Origin: Rubrivivax sp.
Lineage (GTDB): Bacteria; Pseudomonadota; Gammaproteobacteria; Burkholderiales; Burkholderiaceae_C
Direction: 5' to 3'
DNA length: 32,991 nucleotides
NCBI GenBank assembly: GCA_021297985.1
Contig: JAJTGU010000093.1
Span: 1-32,991, forward strand
Shown here: in pieces, positions 6,564 to 13,941 of the stretch
Numbering within the stretch: position 1 is the first letter of the stretch
How the letters are laid out: each line of letters begins with the position of its first letter
Notes under the pieces: generated by a model
Database searches by the model: none
Told to the model about the DNA's origin: nothing
What the model saw: the letters and a program-made list of their open reading frames with translations, nothing else
Made by a program: the position numbers and the translations under genes

Positions 6564-8729
6564 ATGACGCCCACAAGCCCGGAGGTGGCGCTGGGTGAGC
6601 CGGCAGGCGATGCGTTCATCGCCGCCTGGCGACAGTGGGACGCGGTGGCGCTGAGCCAGGCGTGCGTGGCAAGGGGCGCACTTCAGCCAAGCGACGACCC
6701 TGAGCTGGCCTACTGGCGTGCGATGGCTGATTTCATCGTCGAAGGTGCTGACGCGCTCACATGGCTCGACCGCGCCTGGCGCGGTTTTCGGGCGAGTGGA
6801 CGCGGCGAGCAGGCTGCCGTGGTGGCCAACGCAGCCTTGGTGTTGTGCCTGCTGGACAGCGGCGCCATGAGCCAGCTGGACGAGTGGCACCTCCGCGTGG
6901 AGGCCGGCACGCCGGCAGACGTCGGCGTGCCGCTGTCGAACCTGTGGTGGCGGCTCGGTCTCCTGGCGCGCGTCTCGCTTGGCAAGGCGGATTCGGAAGG
7001 CGCCGCGCAGGCGGCAGCGGGTTTGCTGAACGACTTGCAGCCGCTGAAGGCCGATCTCTCAACGCACGAGCGTTTGCTGGTGGCCATGGTGTTGATCGAG
7101 TACGACTTTGCCGTCACGCGCTTCGATCAGATCGACTACCTCGCCAATCTGGTGGAGCACCCAGCGCCGTTCGACTTGGCCCCACCGGCCCTGCGCGCCA
7201 GATGGGTGTGCACGCACGGGTTCGCCCTTTACCATGTGGGCGACCACGAGCGGGCCGAAAGAGCTTGGCGGCGTGCACTGCCCATGGCGCATGAAGCCGG
7301 GCCGGGCAGCTTGCTGGGCCTGAAGCTGACGATCGCGCTGGCGCGCCTTCTGCTGGACCGCGGGCGTGTCGAAGAAGCCGACCGCGTCATCAAGGCCGTC
7401 GATCCACGCTGGGGCGGTGGACGAACGCTGCAGTTGGTCGAACTGCAGCAGACGCGTGCAAGGGTGCAGTTGTTGCGCGGCCAGCCAGCGGGTGCGTTGG
7501 CCACGCTCGACGAGGCCGATCGCCTGGCCGCAGAGGCTGGGCTGTCCCAATCCGAGAACGGAGGCCGCCTGACTGATCGGGCACAGGTCTACATCGCGTT
7601 GGACCATGGTGACGACGCGCAAGCCGTCTTCACGCGGATGGCTGCCGAGCAAAGCGGGCGTTCTGGGCAGGTCTCCATCTCCCTTCAGCATCTGTTGCGG
7701 GCCTGGATGAACCGCGTTGCCGACCCGGCCGGCAGTCGACAGGACCTGGCGAAGGGCCTGGCGGTGGCACAAGCGGTGCGCTACACCATGTTCTTTCGAC
7801 TGTTGCCGGGCCTGGCAGCCTCGGTGTGTGCGCTGGCCCTGCGCAGCGATATCGCCCCGCAGTTCGTGGACGAGGTGATTCGAAGCCGGCAGCTGCCCGC
7901 ACCTGCGGACGCCGATGGCCGCTGGCCGTGGCCGTTGTGGTTGGTCCTGCTGGGCGGCTTCGAAATGCGCCGAGACGGCAAACTGGAGCCGAGCAGCCCC
8001 AAGACCCAGCAGAAGCCACTGGAACTGCTGCGCCTGCTGGCCTGTGCGCGAAACCTGTCGGTCGGAGCGCAGGCCGTGACAGCCGCACTGTGGCCCGACG
8101 CCGACGATGCCGCAGCGCGCAAGAGCCTGGAAATGGCCGTGCTGCGGCTGCGCCGCTTGCTGGGCGATGCGACGCTGCTGCGAGTGAGCGACGGCCGGGT
8201 CGCGCTGGATGCAGAGCGCGCCAGTTCGGATGTGCAACAGCGGCGCAGGCTGATCGAGCAGATCGAGTCCTTGGCCATGCGTTCGAGCGGTCCGGACGCC
8301 GGTCACACCCTCCAGGCGGAATGCCTGGCTTTGCTGGAGCGCGTCATCGCCCTGTCTCGCGGCGACCTGTTGCCCGGGCTGGCGCCTGCGCCCTGGCTGG
8401 AGGCCGAGCGCAAGCAGTGTCGTGACGACACCGTGCGCGCTGCGCTCGCCGCTGCGACGGCGATGGAACGCCTGCATGTGGGGCCGGCCGAGCGCGAGCT
8501 GCTGGAGACGGCGCTGCGCATCGAGCCGCTGGCTGAATCGCTGGTGCGGCGCCTGATGCACGCGCACGAGCGGGCCGGCCAACGCGGAGATGCGCTGCGG
8601 GTCTTTGAAGGCTACCGCCAGCAATTGCAGGACCGCGGCGCCAAGCCCGGCGAGCAGCTGGACGCTCAGTGGCGTGCGCTGATGGCGCAACCGCTGCAGG
8701 CCGTCAAGGGGTCCGCCTCCAGCACTTGA
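6564..8729 (+). CDS. SARP-like regulator: TPR-rich N-terminus, winged helix, BTAD domain
   Basis: The protein has 721 residues from the ATG at 6564, with only a weak ribosome site. Residues 1 to about 450 are helical and TPR/MalT-like, for example LARLLLDRGRVEEADRVI and GALATLDEADRLAAEAGLSQ. From about residue 459 (LLGGFEMRRDGKLEP) an OmpR-type winged helix runs through LLRLLACARNLSVGAQAV and ARKSLEMAVLRLRRLLGD. The last 165 residues are a bacterial transcriptional activator domain (LLPGLAPAPWLEAER, LRIEPLAESLVRRLMHAHER). No P-loop NTPase domain is visible, unlike the large AfsR-type proteins. In Streptomyces this architecture activates secondary-metabolite genes. In proteobacteria the targets are mostly unknown; the divergent GNAT and patatin genes are natural candidates. 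The order is also unusual, because classical SARPs begin with the winged helix. Confidence 0.82.
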   Translation: MTPTSPEVALGEPAGDAFIAAWRQWDAVALSQACVARGALQPSDDPELAYWRAMADFIVEGADALTWLDRAWRGFRASGRGEQAAVVANAALVLCLLDSGAMSQLDEWHLRVEAGTPADVGVPLSNLWWRLGLLARVSLGKADSEGAAQAAAGLLNDLQPLKADLSTHERLLVAMVLIEYDFAVTRFDQIDYLANLVEHPAPFDLAPPALRARWVCTHGFALYHVGDHERAERAWRRALPMAHEAGPGSLLGLKLTIALARLLLDRGRVEEADRVIKAVDPRWGGGRTLQLVELQQTRARVQLLRGQPAGALATLDEADRLAAEAGLSQSENGGRLTDRAQVYIALDHGDDAQAVFTRMAAEQSGRSGQVSISLQHLLRAWMNRVADPAGSRQDLAKGLAVAQAVRYTMFFRLLPGLAASVCALALRSDIAPQFVDEVIRSRQLPAPADADGRWPWPLWLVLLGGFEMRRDGKLEPSSPKTQQKPLELLRLLACARNLSVGAQAVTAALWPDADDAAARKSLEMAVLRLRRLLGDATLLRVSDGRVALDAERASSDVQQRRRLIEQIESLAMRSSGPDAGHTLQAECLALLERVIALSRGDLLPGLAPAPWLEAERKQCRDDTVRAALAAATAMERLHVGPAERELLETALRIEPLAESLVRRLMHAHERAGQRGDALRVFEGYRQQLQDRGAKPGEQLDAQWRALMAQPLQAVKGSASST

Positions 8730-8969
8730 GGCACTCGCAGTGGTGTCTGGCGCAACACCATGCGGCCGGTTGACCGCCAGCCTGCGCCTGTTCTGCACCT
8801 GAACCTCAAGAGCGAAGCCAAGTCCGGACACCCCTGCTTCGGAGCCGAGAGTCCCTGTATCGGCCATTCGCCAGATCACGCTGTCGGCCAGGAGCGGCCA
8901 CACGCAGCGGCAGCGCGGACGACAACAATGGACCGGAGCAGTCCTTGCATTGCGGCGGCCCACCGCTTG
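8730..8969. other. Non-coding convergent spacer, nothing recognised
   Basis: This 240-base gap lies between the convergent SARP-like and alpha/beta hydrolase genes. I see no convincing gene, terminator with a T-run, RNA gene or repeat in it. Open frames run through it only as extensions of antisense frames of the neighbours. Confidence 0.5.
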
Positions 8970-9878
8970 TCATGGCGCTGGGCCGATCAGCTTCGCTTCG
9001 ATGAGAGGCCAGACTGCTGCCCCCACCTCCGATCGGAAAGCGCCCACATGGCCTATGGCCGTCAGGCCGAGGTCTGCCGGCGCGACGATCTGCAGTTGCG
9101 ACGGCGCGTTCGGCAGCGCAGCGAGCAGTTTGCGGGTGCAGTTCTCCGTCATGGCCTCGTCGTCCGTGAAGCTCAGACAATGGATCGGAAACCGGGCCGC
9201 CCGCAAACTGGGCAACACTCGATCGGGCTCTGCCCCCCACGCGAACTCCGGATGCCGGCACCAGCGGCTCCACTGGCGCATCGCCGGGCCTGGCAGGTCG
9301 CCGACCATGCGCAGCCGCTTGCCCGGAAACCAACCCAGCACCGGCGTCAGCAGTGGCGCTGCCAGGTGCAGCATCCACGGTGCCTTGCGCCGCGACGCGG
9401 GCGCCCAGTCACGCCAGTAGCCCGAGCCGGCGGCCACCGACACGGCCCTGGCGATGCGCTGCTGTGCGGCTGCGGTCGTCATGCCCGCGTGGTGCATGCC
9501 AAGGCTGTGGCCGACGAGCGCCACGCGGCCGTCGGGGCTTTGTTCGGCCAGCCGCATGACGGCGGCCGCAAAGTCCTGCCGCGCCCAGGTCAGCATGTCG
9601 GCATCCAGCCCGCGCAGCGAGTGGCGGTGCTCGGGCCGTCGCGATGCCCCCATGCCACGCAGGTCGAAGGTCAGCACCCGGTAGCCGCGCTGCGCCAGCC
9701 AGTGCGCAAACGGTGCATAGAAGCGCTGTCCGATGCCCAGGCCGCCGGCCACCAGCACGCAGGCCTTCGCAGAAGCACCCGCCGACGCCTGTGGCTCGTA
9801 CAGCATGCCGGACAGCGGCGTGCCGTCGGCGGCGGTGAAGGACAGCGGTTGCGCGTCTGGCCCACGAGCCGCCTTCAT
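8970..9878 (-). CDS. Alpha/beta hydrolase (COG4757-like)
   Basis: The protein has 302 residues from the ATG at 9878, which overlaps the sigma-factor stop (ATGA), with GGGAG 7 bases upstream inside that gene. The fold is visible in order: VLVAGGLGIG (oxyanion region), VLTFDLRGMGASR, nucleophile elbow VGHSLG (S125), an acid candidate in FTDDEAMT, and a C-terminal His in AIGHVGAF. The central region with WMLHLAAPLLTPVLGWFPGK resembles the COG4757 group of uncharacterised hydrolases. No signal peptide is present, so it is probably cytoplasmic. The overlapping start implies translational coupling to the sigma factor. The substrate is unknown. Confidence 0.88.
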   Translation of the reverse strand: MKAARGPDAQPLSFTAADGTPLSGMLYEPQASAGASAKACVLVAGGLGIGQRFYAPFAHWLAQRGYRVLTFDLRGMGASRRPEHRHSLRGLDADMLTWARQDFAAAVMRLAEQSPDGRVALVGHSLGMHHAGMTTAAAQQRIARAVSVAAGSGYWRDWAPASRRKAPWMLHLAAPLLTPVLGWFPGKRLRMVGDLPGPAMRQWSRWCRHPEFAWGAEPDRVLPSLRAARFPIHCLSFTDDEAMTENCTRKLLAALPNAPSQLQIVAPADLGLTAIGHVGAFRSEVGAAVWPLIEAKLIGPAP

Positions 9879-10750
9879 TGCAGGGCTCCCGGGTCGAGGA
9901 AGCCTTCCTGCGTGAGCACGGCGCGGATCGCCACACGCATGGCGTCGGGCGCCTGGTAGGCGGGGTGGGCGCGGAACACGGCAGCGGCGTCGCCCACCCG
10001 CGTGAAGGCCGAGAAGGCGCTTTCGGCCTCCTGCAGTTCGCTGCGATGCAAAGCCACCACCGATGCGGCCTGGGCTTGCCCGCCAGCCCGCAGCTGTCGC
10101 AGTGCCGGCAGTTGGCGCTCGCAGTGGCAACGGGCCTGTGGGTTGGCCAGCCCGCACGTCTGGCCGGCGAAGGTGTCGAGCAGACTGCGCGCACGCGACA
10201 GCCGCTGGCGGTAGGCCTCGGGGGTGATGCCGACGACCTCGGCCGCCTGCTGCGACGGCAGCCCGAACACGGTGTCGAGCACATAGGCCAGCCGTTGCTC
10301 GCGGGTCAGCGTCATCAGCATGTTCTGGGTGCAGCCAAGCGCCACCTGGCGTGCCTCAAGCTTGTCTTGCGGCGTCATCGGCGCCGGCTGGCCGCTGGCG
10401 TGCAACACGGTGTCGAAGAAGTCCAGCCCCGCCTGCAGGCGCTCGGCCATGCTTTCCAGCGACACCTCGGGCGACTCGGCACTGCGCGTGCGGGCCGTCA
10501 ACAGGTGGTTGCGCGCGATCCGCCACACCCAGGTGCTGAACGCGGCCTCGCCACGAAAACTGCCCAGGTGCGTGACGAGCTTGAGCAGGATCTCCTGCGT
10601 GGCGTCGGCGCCATCGTCGCGGTTGCCCAGCATCCGTACGGCCAGGTTGTAGATGCCGGGCTGCACCAGGGCCAGCAGACGGTCCAGCGCCGCCAGGTCG
10701 CCCTGGGTGGCGGCCTCGCGCAGCGTGGCATCGGGTTCCGTGATCTTCAT
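9875..10750 (-). CDS. ECF-type RNA polymerase sigma factor with C-terminal extension
   Basis: The protein has 291 residues. Region 2 is clear (LAVRMLGNRDDGADATQEIL, then SFRGEAAFSTWVWRIARNHL), and region 4 is LTREQRLAYVLDTVFGLPSQ followed by AAEVVGITPEAYRQRLSRAR. About 110 residues follow region 4, much longer than a minimal ECF factor. They open with a Cys-rich motif, CGLANPQARCHCERQ, that could bind metal or sense redox. No anti-sigma factor gene is adjacent, so the extension may regulate activity in cis. It lies between the secreted YdhR-like gene (stop 12 bases upstream) and the hydrolase (overlapping), in one operon. Target promoters are not known. Confidence 0.88.
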   Translation of the reverse strand: MKITEPDATLREAATQGDLAALDRLLALVQPGIYNLAVRMLGNRDDGADATQEILLKLVTHLGSFRGEAAFSTWVWRIARNHLLTARTRSAESPEVSLESMAERLQAGLDFFDTVLHASGQPAPMTPQDKLEARQVALGCTQNMLMTLTREQRLAYVLDTVFGLPSQQAAEVVGITPEAYRQRLSRARSLLDTFAGQTCGLANPQARCHCERQLPALRQLRAGGQAQAASVVALHRSELQEAESAFSAFTRVGDAAAVFRAHPAYQAPDAMRVAIRAVLTQEGFLDPGALQ

Positions 10751-10762
10751 GGTCGGGGTGGG

Positions 10763-11527
10763 TCAGAGGCCCGGGATGGCGGGTTGGTTGTCCGCCCGCT
10801 GGCTGGGCAGCAGGATGGGCGTGTCGAACCATTCGAGGGTCGCCGCCGAGCCGTAGGTCTTGAGCACACGTTCCTTCCAGGCTTCGGTGAACCACTGCTG
10901 TGCGCTGGCCTGATCCTTCCACAGGTAGATGCCGCCGAACCTGCCATCGTCGGTGACGATGAAGTACTTGCGCAGCAGGCCGGGGATCTTGCGGTAGACC
11001 GGCACCGAGGCCTCGAACGCCTGCTTCAAGCTCGCCTTGCCCGTGCCCGGCGGCGTGGCCACCAGGACCAGGGTGCCCACGGCGTCACCGCCGTCGGCCT
11101 CCGCACCCGGTGCATTGGCCACGGCCACCGGCACCTCGAAGAACTGCACCTGGCCCTTCACGCCCCGCTCCTTCTCGACCCGCACAAACCAGTCGGGGCT
11201 GAAGAAGGCACGTGCCGAGGCTTCGTCTTTCCACAGGTAGAGGCCGCCGTACTGGCCGTCGGCATGCGCCAGCGAAAAGGCCTTGTGGCTCAGGCCCGGC
11301 AGCGGGGCGTATTGCGGCACCGTGTCGCGCATGCGGCCGACCACCACCCAGCGTGGGGCGTACCACGGCTTGGGCACCTTCACCACCACGGCCACGGCCG
11401 AGCCTGCGTCGATGCCGGTGCCGCCCAGCGGCTGCGCCTGGGCAGGGGTCAGCGGCCCGGAAGCCAGGACGATGAGCAGCAACGCGCCGGGGATGGCGGT
11501 GGACAACAAGTGGGGGAAGAACGGCAT
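10763..11527 (-). CDS. Secreted tandem YdhR/ABM-like domain protein
   Basis: The protein has 254 residues, and GAGG precedes the ATG at 11527. A signal peptide of about 31 residues (hydrophobic AIPGALLLIVLASG, ending PAQAQP) predicts export. The mature part repeats one domain twice: GLSHKAFSLAHADGQYGGLY with LWKDEASARAFF, and GLLRKYFIVTDDGRFGGIYL with WKDQASAQQWF. The G-x-x-x-K-x-F...GGLYLWKD pattern is that of YdhR-type putative mono-oxygenases, which form dimeric ferredoxin-like barrels, so one chain here could make an internal pseudo-dimer. A periplasmic location is unusual for this family. It heads the operon with the ECF sigma factor and hydrolase. An enzymatic role is unproven. Confidence 0.75.
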   Translation of the reverse strand: MPFFPHLLSTAIPGALLLIVLASGPLTPAQAQPLGGTGIDAGSAVAVVVKVPKPWYAPRWVVVGRMRDTVPQYAPLPGLSHKAFSLAHADGQYGGLYLWKDEASARAFFSPDWFVRVEKERGVKGQVQFFEVPVAVANAPGAEADGGDAVGTLVLVATPPGTGKASLKQAFEASVPVYRKIPGLLRKYFIVTDDGRFGGIYLWKDQASAQQWFTEAWKERVLKTYGSAATLEWFDTPILLPSQRADNQPAIPGL

Positions 11528-11744
11528 GATCAGTGGCCTCGGTTGGCGCGGTACCGATACGGACCGCCTCTGTTCCCTTTGACTGCCACGAAGCCCGATC
11601 TGTGACGCCGCCTGTTGCGGCCCTGGGGCAGGCCGGCCGCCCGATCGGACCGAACACGGTGCCAGGCGCAGGGCGACGGATCAGCCGCAACCCGCGCCAG
11701 GTTGCTGAGATGGGTGGTTCAATGCGGTTGCGATTGGCGGGGCC
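11528..11744. other. Unassigned spacer next to the IS66 remnant
   Basis: These 217 bases lie between the YdhR-like gene start and the point where IS66 similarity ends. Open frames cross it, but none shows a recognisable domain. It may include debris from the event that removed the transposase C-terminus. The promoter of the YdhR/sigma/hydrolase operon should lie in it, but I see no confident -35/-10 pair. Confidence 0.4.
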
Positions 11745-12620
11745 ACCACAGTCATCGGTGACGAGCTTGCACTGCCAGCCTGGCTTGTTCTGCGTGCCGG
11801 GCAAGCCGAGGAAGCCGCGCACATGCTCGCCACCGCGGCTCTCGGCGAAGTCGAAGACGACGGCCTTGACCGGGTTGAACGGTGTCGTGCAGCAGCTCCA
11901 CAGGTACGCACGATGCGTCTTGCCGTTGCCCGGCTTGAGCATCGCCACCGGCGTCTCATCGGCATGCAGCACCGGCTGGCGCAGCCGTTCGGCGGCCAGG
12001 ACGTCCACCAGCGGCTGTAGCTGCACGCTGCACTCGCCCTCCCAATGTGCCATCGTGGACCGGGCGATCAGGTGCCCAGCCCGCTCGACGATCGCTTCCT
12101 GGCGGTACAGCGGCAGATGGTCCAGGTACTTGGCAACCAGCACATGGACCCGCAGGTCGGTCGTGGGCAGTCCCTTGTCGATGACGTGCGGCGCCCCTGG
12201 CGCCTGTTGGATGGTCTCGCAGCACTTGCAGACCCACTTGCTGCGGATGTGGCGCTCCACCGTGCACACGCCCGGCTGGAAGTCCAGCTTCTCGGCCACG
12301 TCCTTGCCGACGCGCTGCACTGGTGTGCCGCAGCCGCAGGTGGTGTCCTCGGGCTCGTGGCGGATCTCGCGGAGTGGCAGGCTTGCAGGCAGCTTCTCGC
12401 GCTTGGGGATCTGCTTCTCACCGCTGGCCTTGGCCAACGGGGCCATCGCTGCGATCTCGGCAGCCACCGCCGCCAGGTCGCCGTCCAGCATCTCTTCCAG
12501 CAGGCTGCTCTGCTCGGCGCTGTAGGCCTCGGGCTTGGCGGCGAACTTCGGCCGCTTGATGATCGCGTTCTCGTGCGTGAGTTTGTCGATGACGGCCTGC
12601 TTGAACGCGACCTCAGCACG
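11745..12620 (-). pseudogene. IS66-family transposase (TnpC) remnant, truncated at both ends
   Basis: The reading frame matches the IS66 TnpC transposase. From the N-terminal side it shows AFKQAVIDKLTHENAIIKR and KFAAKPEAYSAEQSSLLEE, the Zn-binding region with CGCGTPV and WVCKCC, the zinc/DDE region DHLPLYRQEAIVERAG, the first catalytic Asp in LHADETPVAML, and the second in CKLVTDD. Similarity stops directly after VTDD (11751-11762), where GYK and the conserved Cys/Ala/His region should follow, so the catalytic Glu and the C-terminus are missing. The N-terminal residues before AEVAFKQ also look unlike the family. No TnpA/TnpB genes, IS66 ends or target duplications are visible. It cannot be active and marks an old insertion or rearrangement site. 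Confidence 0.85.
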
Positions 12621-12805
12621 CTCGTCAGCGCCGCGCGACCTCAGTTCAAGATGGGTCCGCCGGACGCTTGCCGCGGGGTGGCGACCTCGTCGTCCGGGCA
12701 CCCTCAGCCCGCGTCGCCCCGGTGACTTTGCCGACGGGGTCGCGTGTGGGCCTCACACCGCGCTTCGCTTGCGAGCGGCGCGATGATGGCCCTCGTAAAC
12801 CATGA

Positions 12806-12836
12806 TTGATTTAGTTATTGATGTTTATAGATTAAC
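12806..12836 (+). promoter_or_regulatory. Probable promoter and operator of the LacI-ABC-DhaLK operon
   Basis: An AT-rich island stands out from the high-GC surroundings. TTGATT (12806-12811) and TAGATT (12828-12833), 16 bases apart, form a plausible sigma-70 promoter about 20 bases before the LacI-type gene. Overlapping it, GTTA (12814-12817) and TAAC (12833-12836) are the outer arms of an imperfect dyad that could be a LacI-type autoregulatory operator. The dyad is weak, with only the outer four pairs plus one inner pair matching. Confidence 0.45.
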
Positions 12837-12857
12837 AGCATCAGCCTTCCCTCACGC

Positions 12858-13889
12858 ATGGCCAGCACACCCACCATCGCCGAAATTGCCCGTCTGGCAG
12901 GCGTGGGCACCGCCACGGTTGACCGCGTGCTCAACCGGCGCCCGGGTGTCAATGCAGAGACCGTCGATCGGGTGCTTCAGGTGGTTGCCAAGCTCGGCGC
13001 CAAGCCGCAACCCGGGCGCCCACGCCGTGGCGAGAACTTCCGCTTTGCCTATGTGTTGCCCGACGATCCATCGCCGTTCTTCGGGCTGATCGACAGACAG
13101 ATTGCGCAGGCAGCCGGGGACTTCCGACACCAGCACATCACCGAGGTCACCCATCGGCTGGACGCCAGGGACCCGGCACGATTTGCCGCAGATCTGGCGA
13201 CGCTGGATGACTGCCACGGCATTGCCCTGCTGGCGCCGGACCTGCCCCCCGTCAAGCTGGCGATCAACGAACTGGTTCGGGCCGGCGTGCACGTGGTGAC
13301 GCTGTTCTCCGATGTGGCCGGCTCGATGCGCGAAACCTACATCGGCGCCGACAGCCGCGCCGCGGGCCGCACCGCAGGCTTGCTGCTGGCGAGAATGGCG
13401 CGACCCGATGGGCGCGACACGCTGCTGCTGTCATCGCAAGCCACCCGCTTGTCGGCCGAGATCGAACGTCGGGTGGGCTTTGCCCAAGTGCTCGAAGAGC
13501 GATTCCCACAGTTGCGGATGGTGCGTGTCCCCGACTTGCCGGCCGATGCCGCCGGGGCGGAGCAAGCGTTGGCGGGGTTTCTTGCCCGCGACATCGATGC
13601 CGCGCGCGTGGCCGGCATCTACAACGTGGGCTCAGGCGCTGCTGGCGTCGTGAAAGCACTTGTGAAGAGCGGCCTGGCGACACGGGCCGCCGCCATCGCG
13701 CATGACCTCACTGACGAGCACCGGACGCTCTTGACGAACGGCGCGCTGTCCTACCTGCTGCACCAAGACATCCACTACTGCGTAGCGGCCGCAGCACGCG
13801 TCCTGCGCGCCCAGTGCGAAAACGTACGCGGAGCGCTGAACGTCGCGCAACCGCGCATCGAAATCCTGACCGCCGAGAACCTGGAATGA
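12858..13889 (+). CDS. LacI-family transcriptional regulator
   Basis: The protein has 343 residues. The N-terminal helix-turn-helix and hinge are typical of LacI: PTIAEIARLAGVGTATVDRV, LNRRPGVNAETVDRVLQVV. A periplasmic-binding-protein-like sensor domain follows, with FAYVLPDDPSPFFGLID, GIALLAPDLPPVKLAINELV, and YIGADSRAAGRTAGLLLARM. It directly precedes the ABC importer and DhaL/DhaK genes on the same strand, so it most likely represses the operon until the imported sugar or ketose, or its phosphate, is present. The first ATG of the frame is used. An AT-rich promoter with a partial dyad lies just upstream, which suggests autoregulation. Confidence 0.92.
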   Translation: MASTPTIAEIARLAGVGTATVDRVLNRRPGVNAETVDRVLQVVAKLGAKPQPGRPRRGENFRFAYVLPDDPSPFFGLIDRQIAQAAGDFRHQHITEVTHRLDARDPARFAADLATLDDCHGIALLAPDLPPVKLAINELVRAGVHVVTLFSDVAGSMRETYIGADSRAAGRTAGLLLARMARPDGRDTLLLSSQATRLSAEIERRVGFAQVLEERFPQLRMVRVPDLPADAAGAEQALAGFLARDIDAARVAGIYNVGSGAAGVVKALVKSGLATRAAAIAHDLTDEHRTLLTNGALSYLLHQDIHYCVAAAARVLRAQCENVRGALNVAQPRIEILTAENLE

Positions 13890-13941
13890 ACGGATGTCGG
13901 ATGTGTGTGCCCAAAAGTCCATCTACCCCAACGGAGACCTC

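Noticed and set aside
7059..8963. 634-codon minus-strand open frame
   Set aside because: It is antisense to the SARP-like gene, which has clear domains. The minus frame has no recognisable motif.
9878..11605. 575-codon plus-strand open frame
   Set aside because: It is antisense to the sigma factor and YdhR-like genes and is rich in Arg, Gly and Gln typical of shadow frames.
11085..11744. Continuation of the IS66 reading frame into the YdhR-like gene region on the same strand
   Set aside because: Transposase similarity ends at about 11750, and the remainder is an out-of-frame reading through the YdhR-like gene.
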